A stretch of DNA of 64,000 bases from an uncultured Clostridia bacterium (GTDB lineage: Bacteria; Bacillota; Clostridia; Lachnospirales; Lachnospiraceae), in assembly GCA_947174885.1 (NCBI GenBank), contig CAMWKO010000003.1:60659-124658 (forward strand), given 5' to 3'. Shown here piece after piece: positions 56,661 to 64,000 of the stretch; positions within the stretch are counted from its first letter, which is position 1, and each line of letters begins with the position of its first letter. A program made the translations under genes and the position numbers. The notes beneath the pieces were generated by a model that searched no databases, was not told where the DNA came from, and was given only the letters and a program-made list of their open reading frames with translations.

Positions 56661-56721
56661 GCGTGATTTGCACGGAAATTAAACAAAAATAGTTAATAAT
56701 TTCAAAGAACACGCCAAGTAA
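56661..56721. repeat. Intergenic cassette repeat C (diverged core)
   Basis: gcgtgatttgcac, aaattaaacaaaaatagtta and aaagaacacgcc follow the same order and spacing as the stem region of repeats A and B. Flanks are not conserved. Confidence 0.6.
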
Positions 56722-56777
56722 TGTACAGAACACCACAAATGGCATAAACACGCTATTTGAGAGGGCCTTTTATACGC

Positions 56778-56798
56778 TGATATACCTTTTTTGATACC
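56778..56798. repeat. Paired TGATACC motif, site 3
   Basis: tgatataccttttttgatacc followed by tatatta, close to site 1 at 48,056 including the downstream (c/t)atatta. Confidence 0.55.
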
Positions 56799-56967
56799 TA
56801 TATTAGAGGTATTTATAGAATAACAATAAATACAACTGCATTAGCAGTTGTTCAGACTGTAGAAGAAATGATTTTTTCTTCTTATTAGTACATAAGAATG
56901 TAGGCAGAATATGGGTAAAAAAATATTCATAATCTAAATAATTCTGATTTTATGGAGCATAGAGCAT

Positions 56968-56990
56968 TATGTAACATGACATGTTACATA
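56968..56990. promoter_or_regulatory. Dyad site tatgtaacat-gac-atgttacata
   Basis: Perfect 10-bp arms with a 3-nt spacer. A related imperfect dyad, tatgttacag-atg-ctgtgacata, begins near 57,023. Together they look like a two-site operator. No gene is intact nearby; the 56,450-57,108 gap holds only these, repeat C and motif site 3. Confidence 0.55.
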
Positions 56991-57108
56991 GAGACGAAAA
57001 AAAGTACATACTGGTTGATTGTTATGTTACAGATGCTGTGACATAATATATCTTGTCTTGATGGTCAGGACAAATCATTTATACAAATTGACATAAGATG
57101 ACCTTATA

Positions 57109-57360
57109 GTGGGAGGAGCTATCATTTTTCCTAATGGAGAGAAACTTAACATAGGAAGAATATTTGTAAGTCCGGAATATCATAGAAAAGGATTTGGATT
57201 ATTTATGATGCAGAAGATTGAAGCAATGTATCCTGGGATTAAATAATTTTACCTTGATACGCCTATATGGAACGTTAGTACAAATCGTTTTTATAAAAAG
57301 CTATATTATTTAGAATATAAAAGAGATGATGAGCTTATATATTATGTCAAAAGTATATGA
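57109..57360 (+). pseudogene. GNAT acetyltransferase remnant
   Basis: The frame reads VGGAIIFPNGEKLNIGRIFV, SPEYHRKGFGLFMMQKIEAM and then a TAA at about 57,244, followed in frame by FYLDTPIWNVSTNRFYKKL and DELIYYVKSI. The acetyl-CoA motif is present, but the N-terminal third is missing and a stop interrupts it. Confidence 0.75.
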
Positions 57361-57489
57361 TAGCCATAAGGGTGAGTGAGAATGTATCGATATTTATATT
57401 TAAGTGAGATAGTAAATCCATACAAAGCCTATAGTCGTGGGATTTGTATGGATTTATAATGTGCCGGCTGACAAATTGTCAGTTACGTT

Positions 57490-58296
57490 TTATAATATTT
57501 CAACCGGACCGCCAATCACTTCCCGTTTCACATACAGTATGAGATCGGGTCTTGCCTGCATACTCCATTTCACTAAGGTCAGTTGACCGCGTTCCACCTC
57601 AATACATGTAATGCATCTGGGATGCACACAGCTTCCCGTGTTGTAGTAATAGGAAAGCTCTTCGGGCATGACCGGACGATGGGTGTGTCCGGTGATCAGA
57701 ATATGATGATTTTCCTCTGCAAAACGGCGCAGCTTTTCCTCGCATTTTTCTTTTACTTCATAATTTTTTGCCGCACTTGTAGGATCTAAGATACCAAGAT
57801 TTTCAAGCGGATTCCATAAATACCGTACCAGAAAACGAGCTACACGCCAGAAGGTGGAATTGAGCAGACTGGCTTGATGTCCGTGGGTCAGATACAGTGA
57901 CCTTTCAGGAACGGCATCCGGGCGCAGGATGAGCGCCTCATGATAAGCCGGATTTTTCTTCTGTATGATATCGTGATTGCCGTAGATCAGATACAGCCTG
58001 TTATGCGAATCGAAACAGGAAAGCAGATTATAGACGTCACTGTGTATTTCGGTAATATTATGCAGGTTCCTATTTTCCCACAATTCTTCCCCGTCGCCAA
58101 GTTCAATATAGGTAAAGCCGTTTTTATAATAATGCTCCAGCGCAGCGAAGTATAAGTGCTGATTCTTTAAAAAATTGTCGGAAGACGTACCCACACCTCT
58201 GTGACAGTCACTCAAAAGGACATATTTGGAGCACATATTGAAAGGGAGGATGTGAGCCTGTGCAAAGGCACGTTCCAGACGACTAGAGGTACTCAT
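57490..58296 (-). CDS. Metallophosphoesterase
   Basis: A 268-residue calcineurin-like phosphoesterase with all metal motifs in order: VLLSDCHRG, ELGDGEELWE, LIYGNHDII, LTHGHQASL and LITGHTHRPVM. It looks closest to the UDP-2,3-diacylglucosamine hydrolase-like group, but Firmicutes lack lipid A, so the substrate is unknown. Its ATG overlaps the stop of the DUF4474 gene by 4 bp (ATGA), so the two are translated together. GC content is higher than in the island to the left. Confidence 0.9.
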   Translation of the reverse strand: MSTSSRLERAFAQAHILPFNMCSKYVLLSDCHRGVGTSSDNFLKNQHLYFAALEHYYKNGFTYIELGDGEELWENRNLHNITEIHSDVYNLLSCFDSHNRLYLIYGNHDIIQKKNPAYHEALILRPDAVPERSLYLTHGHQASLLNSTFWRVARFLVRYLWNPLENLGILDPTSAAKNYEVKEKCEEKLRRFAEENHHILITGHTHRPVMPEELSYYYNTGSCVHPRCITCIEVERGQLTLVKWSMQARPDLILYVKREVIGGPVEIL

Positions 58297-59249
58297 GACG
58301 CATCCTCCTTACGCATACGGCATGTGTGATAACATCTTGGTGGGCGGCAGCCGTTTTTCCTATGACAACGTCTGTGAAATCTACGCAGACGAAGCAGCCT
58401 TCTGAAAGCAAAAGGAAGAGAGTAGTAGAGAAAAAGAATACGGTCTTCCGTGCAGAGGAATGGTCTTGTGATCCACATATACAGTTTGCAGAATATCCGG
58501 TTGAGGAATTGGGACAGGCGGCGCCAAAAGCGCGTCAGCAGATTGAAATTTTCATTCCTGCCGGTTCGGAATAGGAAAGAAAGACAATGTCCCTGTCTGG
58601 AGATATCTTTCATGGCATATCCTGCATTATAGAGTCCATCATAGAAAGCGTTGCACATTTGCATAGTGGGGAAACAGATGGAAACTTCCAGACACAGATT
58701 CGAAGGTTCAGTGAAAAAGCCGGGCAAAAATATAGTCAGCCACCAATGCCGTTCGGAAATCTGAGCACATTTCTTTTTAGTTTTGTCGCACAGACGTAAA
58801 GTGCAGGGAAGCATCTCGGAGTCTTCAGCGGCAGTGAAAAAAGCTGTCTTGTATTCTTCTTTAGATAGAAGATGGTCGGCGTGATAAATGCCGATTTCCG
58901 CGCCGGCATTGATACCGTATTGACCTTTCCAGAGTTCAATCAGCCATGTTTTGCCATTATAATCAAAATAGATCGGAAGGGCATCAAAAACCATCTGAAA
59001 ACGGGGAGCCATATAATCGTAGAACCATGTGTAGCCGGCGTTTTTTTGCCATGCATCCAGAGTGGAAGAGAAGAAACCATAGTGGCAATGATAATCGTAA
59101 CCGAACGGAGCGGCGAGTTGTGCTAATTTTGAACATTTCTGACATTTATCCATGCACTTGATCCGGCATATGATCTTTTTTCTGCGGATACAGTAGAGTA
59201 TCATGCCGAATAGAGCGAATAGTAATAAAATAAATAATGCGTAATACAT
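58293..59249 (-). CDS. DUF4474 membrane-anchored protein
   Basis: A 318-residue protein with an N-terminal helix (ALFILLLFALFGMILYCI) followed by a basic stretch and the DUF4474 domain: DYHCHYGFFSSTLDAWQKNA, FDALPIYFDYNGKTWLIELW and KGQYGINAGAEIGIY. Function unknown. The C-terminus is Arg/Cys-rich. It is the first gene of a two-gene unit with the metallophosphoesterase. Confidence 0.82.
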   Translation of the reverse strand: MYYALFILLLFALFGMILYCIRRKKIICRIKCMDKCQKCSKLAQLAAPFGYDYHCHYGFFSSTLDAWQKNAGYTWFYDYMAPRFQMVFDALPIYFDYNGKTWLIELWKGQYGINAGAEIGIYHADHLLSKEEYKTAFFTAAEDSEMLPCTLRLCDKTKKKCAQISERHWWLTIFLPGFFTEPSNLCLEVSICFPTMQMCNAFYDGLYNAGYAMKDISRQGHCLSFLFRTGRNENFNLLTRFWRRLSQFLNRIFCKLYMWITRPFLCTEDRILFLYYSLPFAFRRLLRLRRFHRRCHRKNGCRPPRCYHTCRMRKEDAS

Positions 59250-59545
59250 AATCTGTAACCTATAATCCTATATGGTTTTACTTTATTTTATGCATAGAAA
59301 TTGTTGGGGTGTTAAAAAAATGTAGATTATGGTTGTCGATTTGTTTGTTTTATTAGTGTAACATTTTTTCAATCTCGTATATCCTCTGTCGCATGGTCAG
59401 GGGGGACAGAAACTATTTCTAAACCCCTCTATAATAATAGAGTTTTCAGTTATGCAGATTCTGTCCGTAACGGCTCCAAATGGGAGTCAAACCGGTATTT
59501 CCAGCCGGAATGTAAAACAGCAAAAGTAGAACAACAATTTTTTGT

Positions 59546-59574
59546 TTGACGGGTACGGCTTTCATTGATATGAT
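59546..59574 (+). promoter_or_regulatory. Promoter of the YitT-family gene
   Basis: TTGACG (59,546-59,551) and TATGAT (59,569-59,574) are spaced 17 bp. Transcription would start next to the GGAGG at 59,581, giving a very short leader. The rest of the 59,250-59,545 gap has no clear feature. Confidence 0.6.
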
Positions 59575-59593
59575 AGTGTCGGAGGTAATGTCT

Positions 59594-60469
59594 ATGTCAG
59601 AAAATGATTCAAAGTCGAAAGAATATATGAAGGAGATTTTTAGTTATGTGACACTGATTGCAGGTGCGATTATTGCTGCTTTTTCCGTTGAAGAATTTCT
59701 GGTTCCATGTACGATTCTGGATGGAGGGGTCGTGGGAATCTCGATTATGATTAATAATCTTAGTAGGATTCCTCTGGGGTTACTGACTCTGGTACTCAAC
59801 TTTCCGTTCCTGATCGTCGGTATGCGGAAGCTGGGGACTAAATTTATTGCCAAATCTGCAGTTGCCATGGTGACATTTTCGGGTTTTCTGGGAATATTTG
59901 CACCGCTTACGGATATAACGCATGATTATCTGTTGGCTGTCTGTTTCGGAGGAGTGTTTCTGGGAATAGGAGTGGGGCTCGTCATTCGCTCCGGCGGCTG
60001 TCTCGACGGAACGGAGACAGTGGCAATCTTTCTGAATCGGAGATTTAATCTTCCGGTGGGACAGACGGTTCTTTTCATCAATATCATGATCTATACCACC
60101 GCAGGTTTTCTGTTTGGATTTGACAGGGCCATGTACAGCCTACTGACGTATTTTATCACATCGAAAGTGATCGATTTTGTAGAGACAGGCGTGGAGCAGG
60201 CAAAAGCCGCTATGATAATCACGAATGAGGGACGCAGGATCGCAGATGAGATTTATAAGAAGATGGGACGAACCGTAACTATCTTGGAGGGTGAGGGCCT
60301 GATCAGCGGGAAAAAGGTGATTCTATACTGCGTTCTGAACCGACTTGAGATCTATCAACTGAAGCATTTGATCAAAGAGGTAGATGCGAGTGCTTTTATC
60401 ACGATTAGTGATGTGTCAGAGATTATTGGAAATCATATTAAAAAGAGGGCGGATAAAGATATGTTATAA
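59594..60469 (+). CDS. YitT family membrane protein (DUF161 + DUF2179)
   Basis: A protein of about 291 residues. Five or six membrane helices cover residues 12-200 (VTLIAGAIIAAFSVEEFLV, LLTLVLNFPFLIVGM and so on), with the family-typical IRSGGCLDGTETVAI. The C-terminal DUF2179 domain (about 205-285) reads AAMIITNEGRRIADEIYKKM. YitT proteins are of unknown transport function. ATG 59594 is chosen since GGAGG ends 8 nt before it; ATG 59588 is too close. Confidence 0.85.
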   Translation: MSENDSKSKEYMKEIFSYVTLIAGAIIAAFSVEEFLVPCTILDGGVVGISIMINNLSRIPLGLLTLVLNFPFLIVGMRKLGTKFIAKSAVAMVTFSGFLGIFAPLTDITHDYLLAVCFGGVFLGIGVGLVIRSGGCLDGTETVAIFLNRRFNLPVGQTVLFINIMIYTTAGFLFGFDRAMYSLLTYFITSKVIDFVETGVEQAKAAMIITNEGRRIADEIYKKMGRTVTILEGEGLISGKKVILYCVLNRLEIYQLKHLIKEVDASAFITISDVSEIIGNHIKKRADKDML

Positions 60470-60532
60470 AGCGATTTGTCTAATTACCCAACGTATTCAT
60501 TAGGTTAGGTTACAGAGGTAAGAAAATTGACA

Positions 60533-60984
60533 ATGGATGAAAGTAAGAAAATACATAGAATTGTAAGTGGTAATGTGAATTGTTACATTGCAGCTGATAA
60601 TGACAAGGCTATATTAATTGATACTGGCAGAAAGAAGTATTGTTAGAAGATTTTAGAAAAATGCAAGGAGTTTCATGTGAGTTTAATTGTGCTCACGCAT
60701 GGACATATGGATCATTGCCAGAATGCTGCTTATCTTGCTAATGTTTTGCATATTCCAATAGCTATGAATAAAAGGATATGAATCTGATACCGGATAATAG
60801 AAAACAGTCTTTATTAGCAAAGACGTTTTTAGGGAAAATTGTATTATTTGTATCTTTAAATGGCTTTGAAAAAGATAACTTAGAAGCATTTGAGACAACA
60901 AGTTATTTTGGTCATGGAAAGCCAAAAAGAAATCGGAAATGGGTAAAATGTAAGTGTCGTAAAGGTTTAGTGCAGAAGCACTAG
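60533..60984 (+). pseudogene. Metallo-beta-lactamase-fold hydrolase, broken
   Basis: The frame from ATG 60,533 (DESKKIHRIVSGNVNCYIAA, AILIDTG) has a TAG near 60,643 and then the zinc motif VLTHGHMDHCQNAAYLA (HxHxDH). After a further shift near 60,776 the coding signal continues as MNLIPDNRKQSLLAKTFLGK and FVSLNGFEKDNLEAFE. So one stop and one frameshift break it, and the C-terminal zinc ligands are absent. Confidence 0.78.
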
Positions 60985-60995
60985 ACCTTTTTATT
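60963..60995 (+). terminator. Intrinsic terminator
   Basis: aggtttagtgc and gcactagacct form an 11-bp stem (one G-T pair) with a 4-nt loop and a run of five T residues. Confidence 0.8.
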
Positions 60996-61184
60996 TTGCT
61001 ATTGTGAATGGGGTTATATGAAAGGCAATAAGTAGATTTATGGTAAGATAGGTTGAATAAATTGCAGTAAATTTGTGCGTTATATTGTGATTGCAGAAAA
61101 TGTGGAATTATATAGAATGTCATGGTATACTGTTTGTATAGTTGTGAGACAAATTGAAACTTGAGATAATGAAAGGAGTTTATC

Positions 61185-61382
61185 ATGGAAGAATTAAAAT
61201 CTATTATGGAGAAATTTGTTGAATCGGGGTGGGACTTAATATCTGTACCAGCGCAACAATGGCTAGACGGAAAATATGATAAGGATGTTTTAATATCTGC
61301 AATAAAGCAGGCAGACAAAGAATGTGGAAGCTGTGGTTGTGATTTAGATCCACTTTATAAAAGAGCTTTGGAATTGATTTGA
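61185..61382 (+). CDS. Small acidic protein of unknown function
   Basis: A 65-residue helical protein starting MEELKSIMEKFVESGWDLIS and ending CDLDPLYKRALELI, with a CGSCGC cluster near residues 47-52 that could bind metal. GAAAGGAGTTTATC precedes the ATG. It looks like a conserved small clostridial protein, with no known role. A 28-codon open fragment after it (61,420-61,491) is probably debris. Confidence 0.7.
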   Translation: MEELKSIMEKFVESGWDLISVPAQQWLDGKYDKDVLISAIKQADKECGSCGCDLDPLYKRALELI

Positions 61383-61595
61383 CAGTATTAATCCTATTGG
61401 TTTATTAGATTGGAAAAGAAGAATTTGAAAAATCGATGGCTGTTGTTGCAGAGGGGCAAAAACAGAAGATTGAGAAGTCGTTAGAACGATAAGAAATATG
61501 AGGTGTAGAGGCTGACATATCTAATATTTCATGATGGTAAATGGAGCGTGGAATTGATATAATCAAAAAAAGATATAAATAGGAGATTATAGATT

Positions 61596-62117
61596 ATGGA
61601 TTATCTTGAAATCAACACAGAACGTTTAGTGTTAAAGCCGTTAGGAAAGAAATATCTAAAGTCGACAATTCAATATGCTATGGATTACGAAAATACAAAA
61701 TATATGTGCCATTTGCCGGATGAAACAGTTGAGGAGACAGAAGAATTTTTAGCGAATGTTGAGAGTGAATGGAAAAAGGAACAACCGGAATTTTTAGAAT
61801 TTGCAATTATATATAATGACATACATATTGGCGCAGTAAGTGTGTATTTTGAAAATGATACAGGTGAACTTGGTTGGATTATCAATAAGATTTATTGGGG
61901 AAATGGATTTGCGTATGAAGCGGCAAAGGCACTTATTTCTTATACGAAAACCGAAGTAAAAGTAAGCCATTTTCTGGCGCATTGTGATACTGAGAATATT
62001 GCCTCATATAAGGTTATGGAAAAACTTGGTATGAGCAGGACTGGTGAGTGGGGCGGACGAAGAAATAAATCCGCATCGGAAGATAGCTTAGAGTATCAAT
62101 ATGAATTGTATTCATAG
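61596..62117 (+). CDS. GNAT family N-acetyltransferase, RimJ/RimL type
   Basis: A 173-residue acetyltransferase of the RimJ/RimL branch: TERLVLKPLGKKY at the N-terminus, ELGWIINKIYWGNGFAYEAA for acetyl-CoA binding and CDTENIASYKVMEKLGM near the C-terminus. The target may be a ribosomal protein N-terminus or a small molecule. Followed 26 bp later by a P-loop protein gene, probably one transcript. Confidence 0.88.
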   Translation: MDYLEINTERLVLKPLGKKYLKSTIQYAMDYENTKYMCHLPDETVEETEEFLANVESEWKKEQPEFLEFAIIYNDIHIGAVSVYFENDTGELGWIINKIYWGNGFAYEAAKALISYTKTEVKVSHFLAHCDTENIASYKVMEKLGMSRTGEWGGRRNKSASEDSLEYQYELYS

Positions 62118-62143
62118 AGCGTTAAATTTTTGGAGGATAGCTT

Positions 62144-62638
62144 ATGGCAAATAAAATTGTACATATTTATGGTGCTTCGGGTTCTGGCACTACTACACTG
62201 GCAAAGTACATTAGTGAAAAACTCAATTATGCTTTTATGGATACAGATGATTATTTTTGGAAACCAACCAATCCACCCTATAAAGAAAAAAGAAATGTTT
62301 CTGAGCGACTGGAATTAATGAAAAAAGACATTGCAAAGTCTGACAAAGTGATAATTTCCGGTTCTCTTGTTGATTGGGGAGATGAGTTAATTCCTTTGTT
62401 TACGTTCGTTATTCGACTTAATACAGCTACTGATATACGAATAGAACGTCTAAAAAGAAGAGAATACGAACATTTTGGATCACGCATTGAAACCGGTGGA
62501 GCTATGTATGATGCTCATCAGGAGTTTCTTGCATGGGCGGCAGCCTATGATCGTGGAGATATTAATATGCGTAGTAAAGCAAAACATGATGAATGGCAAA
62601 AATTATTGGAATGTAAACAGATTATATTGCTTTCTTGA
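62144..62638 (+). CDS. P-loop kinase-like protein (adenylate-kinase fold)
   Basis: A 164-residue NTPase with N-terminal IYGASGSGTTTLAKY. The usual Walker A lysine is replaced by threonine (GSGTTT instead of GSGKTT), as seen in a known subgroup of small P-loop proteins. DTDDYFW follows as a second phosphate-region motif, and VIRLNTATDIRIERLKRRE is the lid region. Substrate unknown. TGGAGGATAGCTT precedes the ATG. Confidence 0.8.
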   Translation: MANKIVHIYGASGSGTTTLAKYISEKLNYAFMDTDDYFWKPTNPPYKEKRNVSERLELMKKDIAKSDKVIISGSLVDWGDELIPLFTFVIRLNTATDIRIERLKRREYEHFGSRIETGGAMYDAHQEFLAWAAAYDRGDINMRSKAKHDEWQKLLECKQIILLS

Positions 62639-62728
62639 AAATAAAGAGAGCCGACAAACTGTTATTTGTAAATCTTTTGTGTTAATCAAACTTTCCTGCT
62701 TGCACTTCGGGCAGTAGAGTGGAAAGTT

Positions 62729-63208
62729 TTATAACTCTGTACCTGCCCGCAATTCTTTCTCTAAAAACTGCTTTATGTACGGATTGTTTTCTTCACTCAA
62801 TGTAGGCTGAAACGCCATGTAACGGCATTTCTGATACTGCTCACCATCCAATACAAAGGTATATCCCATTATACATTTCGGATTACAGTCATCGGGATTG
62901 ATAAGCCGTTTGCAGACGGACGCTTTCTTGATTTCCTTTTTTACCTTTTCGGGCAGTGTATCAAGAAAGCTCTGGTATTCTTGTATATGTTCGGGATAAA
63001 TGCGGAGCTTCATTCCCGTTTTTCGGGATACGAATGTTGCTAAAGTTCTTTTGCTGCTGTTTAACACATAGGACACAACATAGCCGCTTTTTTGCAATTT
63101 TATGTCGCATTTACAGCCGTTCCCTGTCAAATACTCGTTGATGTGGCTTACAAAGCTACGAAAACGCTCATCAACCGTTTCCAGAAACATATTAAATTTC
63201 TCGTCCAT
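62729..63208 (-). CDS. Conserved-looking clostridial protein of unknown function
   Basis: A 159-residue protein starting MDEKFNMFLETVDERFRSFV and ending NPYIKQFLEKELRAGTEL. Cysteine-containing motif CKRLINPDDCNPKCIMGYTF may bind metal. ATG 63208 is chosen because GGAGGGACTT lies just before it; the longer frame to 63,250 overlaps the upstream AraC gene. It lies 11 bp after that gene's stop, so both are one operon. Confidence 0.65.
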   Translation of the reverse strand: MDEKFNMFLETVDERFRSFVSHINEYLTGNGCKCDIKLQKSGYVVSYVLNSSKRTLATFVSRKTGMKLRIYPEHIQEYQSFLDTLPEKVKKEIKKASVCKRLINPDDCNPKCIMGYTFVLDGEQYQKCRYMAFQPTLSEENNPYIKQFLEKELRAGTEL

Positions 63209-63219
63209 AAGTCCCTCCG

Positions 63220-64000
63220 TTATGCCTTTTTCTTTGTTACGGGTATCCATACCTCATATTGTGCGTTCTGTGGGTCTGGATTTAAGTAAACCTCAATATC
63301 GGGGGCATTGGCATATTCATATCCAGAGGTCGGAAGCCACTCCGTTATAATCCGCTGCTCCAATTCCTGTATTGACTGGTTTGTACCTGTTCCAGAAAAT
63401 ATTGCCCAAGTAGACGCAGGAACGGTATATTCTTCAAACTCACCGCTTGTTTTTGTACTGGAAACGGCAATAAAATATTTCCATTGTTCTTCATCATTGC
63501 AGGCACTCACGCCCAAAAGTCCCATTGGCAACGTATCCATCATTCCTGCCAATTTCTGTATTGTTCCATTTACAGACGCCTCCTGCCACATCTTAGGCAC
63601 AACCACAAAGTTATTTTCGATTTCCTTATCAAGCGGTGCAGATACACCAATAATGTGAAATGATTCTTTTGTTTCAATTCTATAATTCATTTCTGTCGCT
63701 CCTTTTACAGCAATTCTAAACACAATGGGGGAAAAAGATTTCACAGATACGCCCTCGTTTTTCACAGACGAAGGGGCTATCCCATGAAAAGACTGAAACG
63801 CCCTGTTAAATGCAGTCGGGGAACGGTAGCCGTACTTCTCTGCAATATCAATAATCCGTTCATCCCCACCCTGCAAGTCTACCGCCGCTAAAGACATTTT
63901 TCTTCTTCGGATATACTCTGCCAGAGTGATACCCGCCATGTAAGTAAACATCCTCTGATAGTGATAGGTGGAGCAGCAGGCAATCCGCCCAAGCTGTTCA
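63220..64000 (-). CDS. AraC-family regulator with GyrI-like effector domain, cut by window end
   Basis: The visible 260 residues contain most of the AraC helix-turn-helix: GRIACCSTYHYQRMFTYMAG, AEYIRRRKM and IIDIAEKYGYRSPTAFNRAF. After a short linker comes an effector-binding domain of the GyrI/SOUL-like type (MNYRIETKESFHIIGVSAPL, EVWIPVTKKKA at the end). This layout is typical of small-molecule sensing activators. The N-terminal part lies beyond position 64,000. It probably controls an operon including the gene at 62,729. GC content is clearly higher than average for the window. Confidence 0.88.
   Translation of the reverse strand, partial: EQLGRIACCSTYHYQRMFTYMAGITLAEYIRRRKMSLAAVDLQGGDERIIDIAEKYGYRSPTAFNRAFQSFHGIAPSSVKNEGVSVKSFSPIVFRIAVKGATEMNYRIETKESFHIIGVSAPLDKEIENNFVVVPKMWQEASVNGTIQKLAGMMDTLPMGLLGVSACNDEEQWKYFIAVSSTKTSGEFEEYTVPASTWAIFSGTGTNQSIQELEQRIITEWLPTSGYEYANAPDIEVYLNPDPQNAQYEVWIPVTKKKA

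Noticed and set aside
60683..61318. 211-codon minus-strand open frame
   Set aside because: Overlaps the MBL pseudogene and the small acidic gene, reads as Ser/Tyr/His-rich low-complexity sequence and has no ribosome site.

Overview
The window is low-GC, gene-dense DNA of the Clostridia, most probably the family Lachnospiraceae. This is inferred from strong AGGAGG-type ribosome binding sites, AT-rich intergenic DNA, a YjfB-type small protein, a Firmicutes-type LexA box before uvrB, MsmX-type and Dpp-type ABC genes, and the mix of IS21, IS30 and IS1380 elements. The species cannot be named from sequence alone. Positions 1 to about 28,100 are ordinary chromosome. They hold a GT2-TPR glycosyltransferase, an HD-GYP protein, a CYTH protein, a papain-like hydrolase and a CapA-like lipoprotein; a Dpp/Opp-type peptide ABC operon interrupted by an AIM24 gene; tRNA-Gln; acyl-ACP thioesterase, CvfB, RidA and CPBP protease; YjfB; an MsmX-type ATPase; a CdaR-like regulator; a division cluster ftsE-ftsX-M23 hydrolase-ctpA; and uvrB and uvrA.

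Positions 28,100-42,300 are a patchwork of accessory genes and debris. They hold GNAT and DUF1062 genes, an ABC-F ribosome-protection gene with an attenuator-like leader, a HAD gene cut by an IS30 remnant, small unknown genes, a DUF3137-LemA pair lying between two inverted IS1380 remnants, an XRE regulator, a methyltransferase and a TPR-like protein. guaA (42,465-44,006) is followed by an intact IS21 element (44,113-46,780).

Positions 46,800-57,400 form a defence-type island. It contains a membrane-anchored unknown, a membrane HEPN-like gene, a broken nuclease-NUMOD gene, a small promoter-terminator unit that may be an sRNA or attenuator, a TIR gene with a premature stop, a small gene between two identical palindromes, an OLD-like ATPase-TOPRIM gene, and a PD-(D/E)xK-SIR2 fusion gene, followed by decayed genes. 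The OLD-like and SIR2 genes share similar upstream leaders and similar downstream GGCGTG...CACGCC hairpin elements, so they look like cassettes. Paired TGATACC motifs occur at 48,056, 51,448 and 56,778 and may mark integration boundaries. This is the best candidate in the window for an undescribed system.

Positions 57,490-64,000 hold a metallophosphoesterase-DUF4474 pair, a YitT transporter-like gene, decayed MBL and GNAT genes, a GNAT, a P-loop kinase-like protein, and an AraC-type regulator cut by the window end.

Two repeat families stand out in the non-coding DNA. One is a palindromic element with GAGTTTCCGTATTTT-like ends (three full copies of about 180 bp and two variants). The other is an 18-unit array of 17-bp tandem repeats filling the gap between uvrB and uvrA.
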